Positions 1 through 4,731 of a DNA stretch of 9,736 nucleotides are shown piece after piece (position 1 is the stretch's first letter; the number at the start of each line of letters is the position of its first letter). The notes below the pieces were generated by a model, which saw only the letters and a list, made by a program, of their open reading frames with translations, did no database searches and had not been told where the DNA came from. A program made the translations under genes and the position numbers. Source of the stretch: Methanoregulaceae archaeon (GTDB lineage Archaea > Halobacteriota > Methanomicrobia > Methanomicrobiales > Methanospirillaceae); contig DUGU01000086.1 of the NCBI GenBank assembly GCA_013331215.1, forward strand, positions 1 to 9,736, written 5' to 3'.

Positions 1-88
1 AGTACCGCACGAACCGGTCCCGCTCGCTCTCCGTCGCCACGACCCGGATGTCGCCGCCGCTCTCGAGGCTCACGAACTTCCATCTCAT
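1..88 (-). CDS. Hypothetical protein, 3' end outside window
   Basis: Reading leftward from an ATG at 88-86, an open frame begins MRWKFVSLESGGDIRV and runs through about 29 codons to the window edge without a stop. Its ATG overlaps the TGA of the upstream 68-aa gene as ATGA (88-85), the junction type used through most of this operon, which is the main reason for calling it. A GGAG lies about nine bases before the ATG. The visible part has a short strand-like start (WKFVSLESG, then IRVVATES) followed by a charged stretch (ERDRFVRY). No family is recognised and no function is proposed. It is the last visible gene of the minus-strand micro-operon. Confidence 0.55.
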   Translation of the reverse strand, partial: MRWKFVSLESGGDIRVVATESERDRFVRY

Positions 89-291
89 CCCTCGCGTCTC
101 CAGAGGACCGACCCGGGCGGGATCGCGGAGAGCAGTATCGGCGGAATAGCCCGGGTCTCGGGGACGCAGACGAGGCCGCGGGGGCCGGGCTCGATGGTCA
201 CCAGCTCCTCCCACCCGCCGTCGGGGGTGCAGGCCCAGTACGTCCCCGGCGCCCGGGGCCGCTCGTCGGTGAAGCCGTCGGCGTCGATCAT
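85..291 (-). CDS. Hypothetical 68-aa protein
   Basis: A 68-residue protein starting MIDADGFTDERPRAPG and ending SVLWRREG. The ATG at 291-289 is preceded by GAGGAGGT at close spacing and overlaps the TGA of the upstream 83-aa gene as ATGA. Its own stop overlaps the next gene in the same way. The sequence contains an aromatic, glycine-rich segment (GTYWACTPDGGWEELVTIEP) that looks like short beta-strands, then a hydrophobic, proline-rich tail. It has one cysteine in CTPDGG and another in LVCVPE but no paired metal site, no signal peptide and no membrane span. The family is not recognised. Support comes from gene order, overlap and ribosome-binding site rather than homology. Confidence 0.6.
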   Translation of the reverse strand: MIDADGFTDERPRAPGTYWACTPDGGWEELVTIEPGPRGLVCVPETRAIPPILLSAIPPGSVLWRREG

Positions 292-539
292 GCCGACCTC
301 CTCGCCCGGAACTCTTTGTACAGGTCGAGCGCCCGCCGCATACCGGTCCGCGTCGTCTGCGCGAAATGGGGGAGATCGGTCCCCGGGATCCGTGTCGCGG
401 CGTTGACCTCCTCGGCCGTCGCGGCGCCGAGAAGGTCTGCCCGGCGGACGTACGACCGGACCGCCTTCGTGCTGCCCGCCGAGTATCCCTTCGACCCGAG
501 CCAGGCGGCGAACCGGTCGAGCTCCTCGTCGGGGATCAT
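288..539 (-). CDS. Small protein resembling a SAM-like core-binding domain
   Basis: An 83-aa protein. The ATG at 539-537 is preferred to the GTG at 545 because the ATG makes a 4-nt ATGA overlap with the upstream 59-aa gene and has a GGAGGGGGT-type ribosome site just before it. Residues about 4-37 (EELDRFAAWLGSKGYS followed by STKAVRSYVRRADLL) resemble the first two helices of the SAM-like N-terminal domain of tyrosine recombinases. That domain grips DNA, but no catalytic domain with R, HxxR or Y motifs follows. The rest is charged and helical and ends KEFRARRSA. It could be a stand-alone DNA- or protein-binding module or a remnant of an integrase. The resemblance is by eye only; the gene call is firmer than the domain call. 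Confidence 0.6.
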   Translation of the reverse strand: MIPDEELDRFAAWLGSKGYSAGSTKAVRSYVRRADLLGAATAEEVNAATRIPGTDLPHFAQTTRTGMRRALDLYKEFRARRSA

Positions 540-715
540 TCCCACCCCCTCCGCTCCGCGCAGTCAGGGCAGAGGTATCGCCCGAACCGCCGCCGGGAGT
601 CCCGCGACGCCTCGGCCCCGATCTCCCGGCCGCAGCCGGAGCAGTGCTCCGGGTCGGCCCGACGGAGGTACTGCGTGCCGCAGCGCCCGCAGGAGAACTC
701 CCCGTCAGCGCCCAT
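536..715 (-). CDS. 59-aa zinc-ribbon-like microprotein with three CxxC pairs
   Basis: A 59-aa protein reading MGADGEFSCGRCG and ending CAERRGWE. It has three CxxC pairs, at residues 9-12, 25-28 and 49-52, with His24 next to the second. Six cysteines so arranged would fit one four-cysteine zinc site plus a spare pair, or two interlocked sites; this is inferred from pattern only. The ATG at 715-713 overlaps the upstream TGA by one base (TGATG), with GGAGG six bases before the ATG. Its stop overlaps the next gene by ATGA. Basic residues cluster at 38-46 (RDSRRRFGR), suggesting nucleic-acid or ribosome contact, as is common in archaeal and viral zinc microproteins. No named family is recognised. 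Confidence 0.65.
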   Translation of the reverse strand: MGADGEFSCGRCGTQYLRRADPEHCSGCGREIGAEASRDSRRRFGRYLCPDCAERRGWE

Positions 716-1062
716 CAGGCGCCTCCGTCGAGGACGTCCACCGGGCAGTCGTGCCGGTCGTAGTGGGCGGCGAGGTGCGCCCGCGGGACCAGGAACGCCG
801 GGGCCGCGACCGGGAACGCGGCCGGCTGGACCACGAACCCCCGCCCGGCGCGGAAAGCGCCGGTCAGGACCCGCAGGCTCCGCGAGGTCGCGAGGTCGCC
901 GACGGCCGCGCCCTCCTCGTCGCGGACCACGGCGCTCAATCCGGCGAGGAGCGGCCCGACCTCGGCGGCCGGCACCCGGAACCGTCCCCGGCGCGGGCCG
1001 GCGGTCAGGCGGATGAGAAGGTCGTCGCCGTCGCGCCCGGCCGTGCCGATGGGCATCGTCAT
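715..1062 (-). CDS. Hypothetical 115-aa protein
   Basis: A 115-residue protein beginning MTMPIGTAGRDGDDLLIRL. The same frame stays open upstream, but that part overlaps the 64-aa gene antiparallel to nothing and reads as arginine/proline-rich noise. The start at 1062 is chosen because GGAGGT lies four bases upstream and the ATG forms ATGA with the preceding stop. ATG at 1056 is an alternative with ten-base spacing. The N-terminal half alternates charged and hydrophobic residues (LLIRLTAG, RGRFRVPAAEVGPLLAGL) like a small beta/alpha domain. The C-terminal half has an alanine/valine/proline strand, then HLAAHYDRHDC with three histidines and a cysteine that might bind metal. No family is recognised and no function is assigned. 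Confidence 0.6.
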   Translation of the reverse strand: MTMPIGTAGRDGDDLLIRLTAGPRRGRFRVPAAEVGPLLAGLSAVVRDEEGAAVGDLATSRSLRVLTGAFRAGRGFVVQPAAFPVAAPAFLVPRAHLAAHYDRHDCPVDVLDGGA

Positions 1063-1253
1063 GGGTACCTCCGGAGGACGGCCATGCAGCGCCGGCAGTG
1101 CCGCGAGCGTGCGAACACCGCCGGCGGCGGCGGGAACTCGTTGAAGAACGGCCCGACAGTCACGGCGCCGCAGAGCGGGACGTCGACGAGGCCCGCGGCC
1201 GGGTGGGCGTGGACGATCCGGGCGCGCCGGGAGCGCCGCCATCTCACCTCCAT
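1059..1253 (-). CDS. 64-aa putative zinc-binding microprotein
   Basis: A 64-aa protein with a strongly basic N-terminus (MEVRWRRSRRARIVHAHP) and a possible metal site made from His15 and His17, Cys28 in PLCGAV, and Cys53-x-x-Cys56 in RHCRRCMAV. The LCG plus a distant CRRC layout recalls small phage and actinobacterial zinc-binding proteins, but this is a visual comparison. The ATG at 1253 overlaps the end of the 53-aa gene by 10 nt; the only alternative, GTG at 1247, would make GTGA but with GGAG touching it. Its stop forms ATGA with the 115-aa gene. With the six-cysteine 59-aa protein, it is the second cysteine-pair microprotein in this operon. Confidence 0.6.
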   Translation of the reverse strand: MEVRWRRSRRARIVHAHPAAGLVDVPLCGAVTVGPFFNEFPPPPAVFARSRHCRRCMAVLRRYP

Positions 1254-1405
1254 GCGAGCCCCCGCAGCCGGCCCTCGTTCGGCGGCCGGTTCGCGATCGC
1301 CCGCGCGAGGAGGGCGATCCCTTCATCTCCGCGAAGGTCGCAGATCTCCGCGGCAGTCGTCCCCCGCTCTCGCTTCCAGGCCGGGTGGGAGGGGCTGCCG
1401 TTCAT
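1244..1405 (-). CDS. Hypothetical 53-aa protein
   Basis: A 53-residue protein starting MNGSPSHPAWKRERGTT and ending RGLAWR. The open frame continues upstream to 1510, but the ATG at 1405-1403 is chosen because it makes a 4-nt ATGA overlap with the end of the RHH gene and has GAGG seven bases ahead; the upstream part is arginine-rich shadow sequence. Residues 17-36 (TAAEICDLRGDEGIALLARA) suggest two short helices. There is one cysteine and no transmembrane segment. It is the second gene of the micro-operon, directly after the regulator. No family is recognised. Confidence 0.55.
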   Translation of the reverse strand: MNGSPSHPAWKRERGTTAAEICDLRGDEGIALLARAIANRPPNEGRLRGLAWR

Positions 1406-1668
1406 GTCTCGTCCTCGGCCTGCCGGACCCCCCGTGTCACGGCGGGGTGGGCGAGCAGGTCCGCGTTCTCTTCTCCGACCCCCATCTCCCGCGCGATATG
1501 CAGGACCCATGCGCGCGGCACGGTCACGGATTGCACGTCGCCCGCCTCTCGAATCAGGGTCCGGAGCAGTTCCCCGCGGCTACGGCGGTCCCCCCGCAGC
1601 CGGTCGACGGTCTCGAGGTCCGCCGGCGAGCAGCGGATGGTCAGGTTCCCGGTCAGGTTGTGTGTCAT
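1402..1668 (-). CDS. Ribbon-helix-helix transcriptional regulator, first gene of micro-operon
   Basis: An 88-aa protein with an N-terminal RHH (Arc/MetJ/CopG type) fold: a strand at about residues 5-13 (LTGNLTIRC), helix A 15-26 (PADLETVDRLRG) and helix B 30-43 (SRGELLRTLIREAG). RHH proteins bind DNA as dimers by inserting the paired strand into the major groove. Residues 50-88 form a second alpha-helical part with HIAREMGVGEENADLL. ATG 1668 has no Shine-Dalgarno sequence, so a leaderless or very short leader is likely, while the seven genes downstream overlap in series. Being first in the operon and divergent from a second RHH gene, it is probably an autoregulator. RHH antitoxins are an alternative, but no recognisable toxin follows. 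Confidence 0.75.
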   Translation of the reverse strand: MTHNLTGNLTIRCSPADLETVDRLRGDRRSRGELLRTLIREAGDVQSVTVPRAWVLHIAREMGVGEENADLLAHPAVTRGVRQAEDET

Positions 1669-1681
1669 GTATATCAGAAGT

Positions 1682-1747
1682 AAATCATTTTGTTTGCATT
1701 AAGAAACTATCTCTCGTGGCCATCGACGAGGGACCGGCGGATGATTT
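1682..1747. promoter_or_regulatory. Divergent operator/promoter region between two RHH genes
   Basis: The 115 bp between the divergent RHH genes is clearly AT-richer than its flanks. It holds a widely spaced inverted repeat, AAATCAT (1682-1688) and ATGATTT (1741-1747), one arm beside each gene. Near the centre is a perfect palindrome CTCGT-N8-ACGAG (1713-1717 and 1726-1730). On the minus strand, TTTCTTAAT (about 1707-1699) is a weak TATA candidate for the 88-aa RHH gene. Such symmetry suits binding by RHH dimers, but no binding is shown by sequence alone. Confidence 0.45.
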
Positions 1748-1754
1748 GAAAAAA

Positions 1755-1762
1755 TTCATAAG
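1755..1762 (+). promoter_or_regulatory. Archaeal TATA box for the 1784 RHH gene
   Basis: TTCATAAG is preceded by an A-run (GAAAAAA) that resembles a BRE purine element. Its centre lies about 25-26 nt before the ATG at 1784, the usual distance from TATA box to start site in archaea. As the ATG lacks a good Shine-Dalgarno sequence, a leaderless mRNA starting at or next to the ATG is predicted. Confidence 0.55.
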
Positions 1763-1783
1763 CTTTCCAGCGGATTGTCTTGC

Positions 1784-2032
1784 ATGGCCAGCGACCAGCT
1801 CAACATCCGCCTCGATCCGCGGATCCGGGCAGCGGTTGAGAGAGCAATGAGCGAGAAAGGATACCCATCGATCTCATCGTACGTCGTCGCCGCGCTGCTG
1901 TTGCAGCTCGAGCTCGACGAGATCCCGGTCGAGGGCTTCGAGACGCCGAACCCGATCATACGCTATTTCGAGTCCGATCGCGGAAAGGCGGTGCTCGAGG
2001 AGATTATGCAGAGGCTCCTCGACCAGCGCTGA
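1784..2032 (+). CDS. Ribbon-helix-helix (CopG/Arc-like) DNA-binding protein
   Basis: An 82-aa protein. Residues 4-42 form a clear RHH domain: strand DQLNIRLDP, helix A (RIRAAVERAMSEKGY) and helix B (SISSYVVAALLLQL). A C-terminal helix, ESDRGKAVLEEIMQRLLDQR, may aid dimerisation or partner binding. ATG 1784 is chosen over an in-frame TTG at 1775 because it sits about 26 nt downstream of a TATA box and gives the RHH strand its usual N-terminal position. The gene is transcribed away from the 88-aa RHH gene across a shared promoter region, which suggests cross-regulation. It could be an antitoxin, but no toxin gene follows; the next object is a 44-codon ORF 69 bp downstream. Confidence 0.8.
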   Translation: MASDQLNIRLDPRIRAAVERAMSEKGYPSISSYVVAALLLQLELDEIPVEGFETPNPIIRYFESDRGKAVLEEIMQRLLDQR

Positions 2033-2070
2033 TCCCTCTCCGATTCACTTTCACACCGCGTTCGCTCTGC

Positions 2071-2077
2071 TTATCTA
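2071..2077 (+). promoter_or_regulatory. Possible TATA box for the 44-codon ORF
   Basis: TTATCTA lies with its centre about 27 nt upstream of ATG 2101, matching the TATA-to-start distance of a leaderless archaeal mRNA. No Shine-Dalgarno sequence precedes that ATG. The second repeat copy near 7338 lacks both this box and the ATG. Confidence 0.35.
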
Positions 2078-2100
2078 GGGGCGCCGCATACCCCTTCACC

Positions 2101-2235
2101 ATGAGGGCGGTGGAGAAGGAGGTCATGCTGACCCGGGGGCAGCTCGATACGGTTACGCTGGCTCTCGAGCGGTTTCTCCGGGCGAAGGGGCTGCTGCCCC
2201 CCGGCGCCGGCGATGCTCCTCCGCCGACCCGATGA
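2101..2235 (+). CDS. Possible 44-aa small protein, leaderless
   Basis: An ORF of 44 codons beginning MRAVEKEVMLTRGQLD, followed by TVTLALERFLRAKGLL and a proline-rich tail. Residues 4-31 would form one long amphipathic helix, protein-like for such a short ORF. A TATA-like box lies at the right distance for a leaderless start. It overlaps, antiparallel, the repeated gene-end fragment at 2153-2298, so both cannot be assumed real. The second copy near 7338 keeps the reading frame across a 9-bp deletion but has ATC in place of ATG. Differences between the copies fall less at third positions in this frame than in the opposing one, which weakens the case. Function unknown. Confidence 0.35.
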   Translation: MRAVEKEVMLTRGQLDTVTLALERFLRAKGLLPPGAGDAPPPTR

Positions 2236-2298
2236 GCATGTCAGGGTTCTGCCACGGCACACCCGTCGCTCCTTCGAGTTTCTCCGCGGCATCGGGAG
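2153..2298 (-). repeat. Direct repeat copy 1, left flank of the R-M cassette; gene-end fragment
   Basis: This 146-bp stretch aligns without gaps to 7381-7526. Identity is about 95% over 2186-2298 (6 mismatches in 113) and 70/71 in the innermost part, falling to about 70% over 2153-2185. Weaker similarity continues left to the shared CTTCACCAT at 2094. The right border at 2298 is abrupt. On the minus strand it reads PDAAEKLEGATGVPWQNPDM then LIGSAEEH and ends at a stop (2155-2153) exactly opposite the stop of copy 2. No start codon for a full-length protein is present, and an in-frame TAG lies just upstream. It is therefore probably a gene 3' end left behind or duplicated. Confidence 0.75.
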
Positions 2299-2462
2299 AG
2301 AGAGGGGCCGCGCCGCGGGCCGAAACGGGAAACCGGAACGCTCTCTACTGAGCGGAACCGTTCTCGCTCATCTCCAGCCTCCGCGATAGATCGACACGCT
2401 GCCGGGGACAGGTGCATTCCGGGCGAAGAATGAGATCGACGGTGCTCGAAAGACAAGTCGAT

Positions 2463-2484
2463 GAGTACTTCTTTTTCGGTACTC
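2463..2484. repeat. Inverted repeat GAGTAC/GTACTC upstream of mod
   Basis: Perfect 6-bp arms, GAGTAC (2463-2468) and GTACTC (2479-2484), enclose a 10-nt T-rich loop containing TTTTT. It may be an operator for the R-M operon or a weak terminator for transcription coming from the left. Six-bp arms can occur by chance. Confidence 0.35.
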
Positions 2485-2488
2485 TACA

Positions 2489-2519
2489 ATGAGAATAGAT
2501 GAGAGTCGCATGAGATCCG
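2489..2519 (+). promoter_or_regulatory. Three phased ATGAGA repeats ahead of mod
   Basis: ATGAGANNNG occurs three times, at 2489-2498, 2499-2508 and 2510-2519, starting 10 and 11 bp apart, so all three lie on the same DNA face. A further ATGAGA is at 2430-2435 and ATGAG at 2461. They lie 77-107 bp before ATG 2596, where a control protein or activator site would be expected. No C-protein gene is visible; an RHH protein is a possible binder (inference). The second and third repeats supply ATGs, of which 2510 opens a 28-codon leader ORF. Confidence 0.4.
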
Positions 2520-2595
2520 CGGAGCAGAGGCGGGGGGGCTGCCGAGAAGTCCGCGTGTGGGGCGCTCTGGCCTGCACGAAGAGCGGGGTGTGCTG

Positions 2596-2979
2596 ATGTC
2601 GAGGCTCACGGACCTGCTTCGGCAGGCAAAGGCCCTGAATCCGCAGATGGGAGCGGACCTGGAGGCCGAGTTTCGCGCCCTCTCCAAGCGACGCTCGTTC
2701 GGCCTGGTCTTCGAGCGGCACCGCCCCGAGGCGGTGGATCTGCCGCACTGTCCCGCCCGCAGGGGCGACACGGTCCGGATCCTGCCGCCGCGCGGGAGCA
2801 CGGCCCGGGGTGATCGGCGCCTCTGGAAAGTGACGAGGATCGAGCGGAGCGACGGACGGGCGGATCTCGTCGAGATCGGGACCGAGACGCCTAAGGAGTG
2901 CTCGGTCTCCGTGGACGACCTGGTCGTCGTCGCCGCGTTCCGCGACCCGATCTATCCCGGGCTCGTGAATAAGACCTGA
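2596..2979 (+). CDS. mod: Type III-like DNA methyltransferase Mod, N-terminal segment before stops
   Basis: A 127-aa frame starting MSRLTDLLRQAKALNPQMGA and ending FRDPIYPGLVNKT. It looks like the N-terminal domain of a type III Mod: a helical start, the LVFERHRPEAVDLP motif, a small beta domain beginning RRGDTVRILPP, and the YPGL segment that in intact relatives precedes the catalytic domain by about ten residues. GGGGTG lies six bases before ATG 2596; GTG 2557 is an alternative start with a poorer context. The frame is closed by TGA at 2977-2979 and again at 2986-2988. The rest of mod continues in the same phase from 2989. Either mod is inactivated, it is made as two chains, or one event (or a sequencing error) produced the stops. 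The segment has no catalytic motif itself. Confidence 0.65.
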   Translation: MSRLTDLLRQAKALNPQMGADLEAEFRALSKRRSFGLVFERHRPEAVDLPHCPARRGDTVRILPPRGSTARGDRRLWKVTRIERSDGRADLVEIGTETPKECSVSVDDLVVVAAFRDPIYPGLVNKT

Positions 2980-3045
2980 TACTGCTGAATCAAGGGCCGG
3001 CCCTACCACACGGTCATCAACGGCGAGAACTTCCACGCCCTGGAG

Positions 3046-4731
3046 ATGCTGACCTGCACGCACCGGCACGCGATCGACGCCATCTACATCGACCCACCGT
3101 ACAATACGGGCGCGAAGGACTGGAAGTACAACAACGACTACGTCGAAGGCGACGATCTCTACCGGCACAGCAAGTGGCTGGCGATGATGGAGCGGCGCCT
3201 GGTCATGGCGAAGGAGCTCCTGAACCCCGACGACAGCGTCCTGATCGTCACGATCGACGAGAAGGAGATCCACCGGCTGGGCCTGCTCCTTGAGCAGCTA
3301 TTCCCCGAAGCGCATATCCAGATGGTCACGATCGTGATCAACCCGAACGGCGTTGCCCGTGGAGCCGAGTTGAACCGAGTCGAGGAATACGCCTACTTCT
3401 GCTTCTTCGGGTCGTGTGCTCCGGAAAAACTGTCCGATACCTTGCTCGATCAGGGCAGAGAAGGACAGGCCAATCGGGATTCCGTCCGCTGGGAGCGGCT
3501 TATGCGCGGCGGCTCAAACTCCCGGCGAGCAGATAGGCCAAACCTCTTCTATCCCCTATTTGTAGATCCAGTAAAACGGGTCATAGCAGAGATCGGGGAG
3601 CCGCTTCCATTGGGTTTCGATCGACGGAACGTTCCGGATCGCCAAGGTCTCATCACAGTATGGCCCCTGCGACTCGGTGGAGAAGAAGCCAATTGGCGCA
3701 CATCTCCGGAGTATTTGAGAACCCTGCTGGATCAGGGCATGGCCAGGCTCGGAGCGTATGACGCAAAGAACGACCATTGGTCTGTGCTGTATCTCGGAAA
3801 GGCACAGATCAAGCGGATCGAATCCAGCGAGATCCATATCTTAGGACGGGCAGAAGATGGATCGCTCCTCCTTCACCACTGTGACGCCGGCATCAGGATG
3901 ACGCCGAAAACCGTCTGGAATCGGCCTCGCCACTCGGCAGATCAGTATGGATCGCGATTGCTCCGCACACTCCTGCCGGGGCAAAGATTCCCGTTCCCCA
4001 AGTCCCTCTACGCGGTTGAAGACGCCCTGCGCATCTTCCTCGCATCGAAGCCCGACGCGATCGTCCTTGATTTCTTTGCGGGCTCGGGGACCACGGCCCA
4101 CGCGGTGATGCGGCTGAACCGCCAGGACGGCGGGCGTCGCCAGTGCATCCTGGTCACGAACAACGAAGTCGGCGCGGAGGAACAGCGACGCCTCCGCACG
4201 GCGGGCCTCCGCCCCGGCGATCCCGGGTGGGAGCGGTGGGGCATCTGCGACTACATCACCAAGCCCCGGATCAGGGCCGCCATCACGGGCCTGACCCCCG
4301 AGGGCGACCCGATCGCGGGCGACTACCGGTTCACCGACGAGTTCCCGATGGCGGACGGGTTCGAGGAGAACGCCGCGTTCTTCACCCTGACCTACGAGGG
4401 GCCGCTCTCCGTCTCCCACCATGGATCGTTCGAGCGGATCGCCCCGCTGCTCTGGCTCCGGGCCGGGAGTTCGGGACGGATCATCGACGCCATCCCCGAG
4501 CGCGGCTGGGACGTGGCCGAAGCGTACGGCGTGCTGGTGGCGCTCGACGAGGCCACCGCGTTCGTGGAGGCGATCGCCGCCTCGGAGACTGCGTCGATCG
4601 CGTACATCGTCACGGACGATGACCGGCGCTTCCAGATGGTCTGCGCCCGGCTGCCCGGTCGCATCACGCCCCTGCGCCTCTACGAATCGTACCTGACCAA
4701 CTTCGAGATCGCCGGCGGGAGGTCCGCCTAA
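3046..4731 (+). CDS. mod: Type III-like adenine-specific DNA methyltransferase (Mod), catalytic part
   Basis: This 561-aa frame carries the beta-class N6-adenine methyltransferase motifs: DPPY at residues 16-19 (IYIDPPYNTGAKDWKYNN), YRHSKWLAMMERRL at 39-52, and the S-adenosylmethionine loop FAGSGTT at 344-350 followed by AHAV. Residues about 105-300 between them are the target-recognition region. It should methylate an asymmetric site as the modification half of the mod-res operon. Coding similarity starts upstream at 2989 (KGRPYHTVINGENFHALEM), but that part has no start codon and follows two in-frame TGAs. ATG 3046 is the first start available, has a badly spaced TGGAG, and would lose the HTVINGEN motif. 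The full locus 2596-4731 spans 712 codons, ordinary for Mod. The stop overlaps res as TAATG. Confidence 0.85.
   Translation: MLTCTHRHAIDAIYIDPPYNTGAKDWKYNNDYVEGDDLYRHSKWLAMMERRLVMAKELLNPDDSVLIVTIDEKEIHRLGLLLEQLFPEAHIQMVTIVINPNGVARGAELNRVEEYAYFCFFGSCAPEKLSDTLLDQGREGQANRDSVRWERLMRGGSNSRRADRPNLFYPLFVDPVKRVIAEIGEPLPLGFDRRNVPDRQGLITVWPLRLGGEEANWRTSPEYLRTLLDQGMARLGAYDAKNDHWSVLYLGKAQIKRIESSEIHILGRAEDGSLLLHHCDAGIRMTPKTVWNRPRHSADQYGSRLLRTLLPGQRFPFPKSLYAVEDALRIFLASKPDAIVLDFFAGSGTTAHAVMRLNRQDGGRRQCILVTNNEVGAEEQRRLRTAGLRPGDPGWERWGICDYITKPRIRAAITGLTPEGDPIAGDYRFTDEFPMADGFEENAAFFTLTYEGPLSVSHHGSFERIAPLLWLRAGSSGRIIDAIPERGWDVAEAYGVLVALDEATAFVEAIAASETASIAYIVTDDDRRFQMVCARLPGRITPLRLYESYLTNFEIAGGRSA

Noticed and set aside
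1402..1668. Type II toxin-antitoxin pair led by the RHH protein
   Set aside because: No PIN, RelE, MazF or other toxin-like sequence in the next genes of the operon or after the second RHH gene.
316..1683. 455-codon open frame on the plus strand opposite the micro-operon
   Set aside because: Arginine/proline/serine-rich, no domain, no promoter or ribosome site; it is the antisense shadow of GC-rich genes that overlap neatly on the other strand.
2232..2351. 39-codon plus-strand ORF (MSMSGFCHGTPV...) overlapping the 44-codon ORF by ATGA
   Set aside because: Near-identical in both repeat copies only because the DNA is; after the repeat border the two reading frames diverge fully and look non-coding.
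2977..2988. TGA recoding as selenocysteine in mod
   Set aside because: No SECIS-like hairpin recognised, two TGAs three codons apart in a linker, and no reason for selenocysteine in a Mod protein; nonsense or split gene is simpler. Pyrrolysine uses TAG, not TGA.
2368..3273. 301-codon minus-strand frame across the mod start
   Set aside because: Composition typical of an antisense frame; overlaps clear Mod coding sequence including DPPY.
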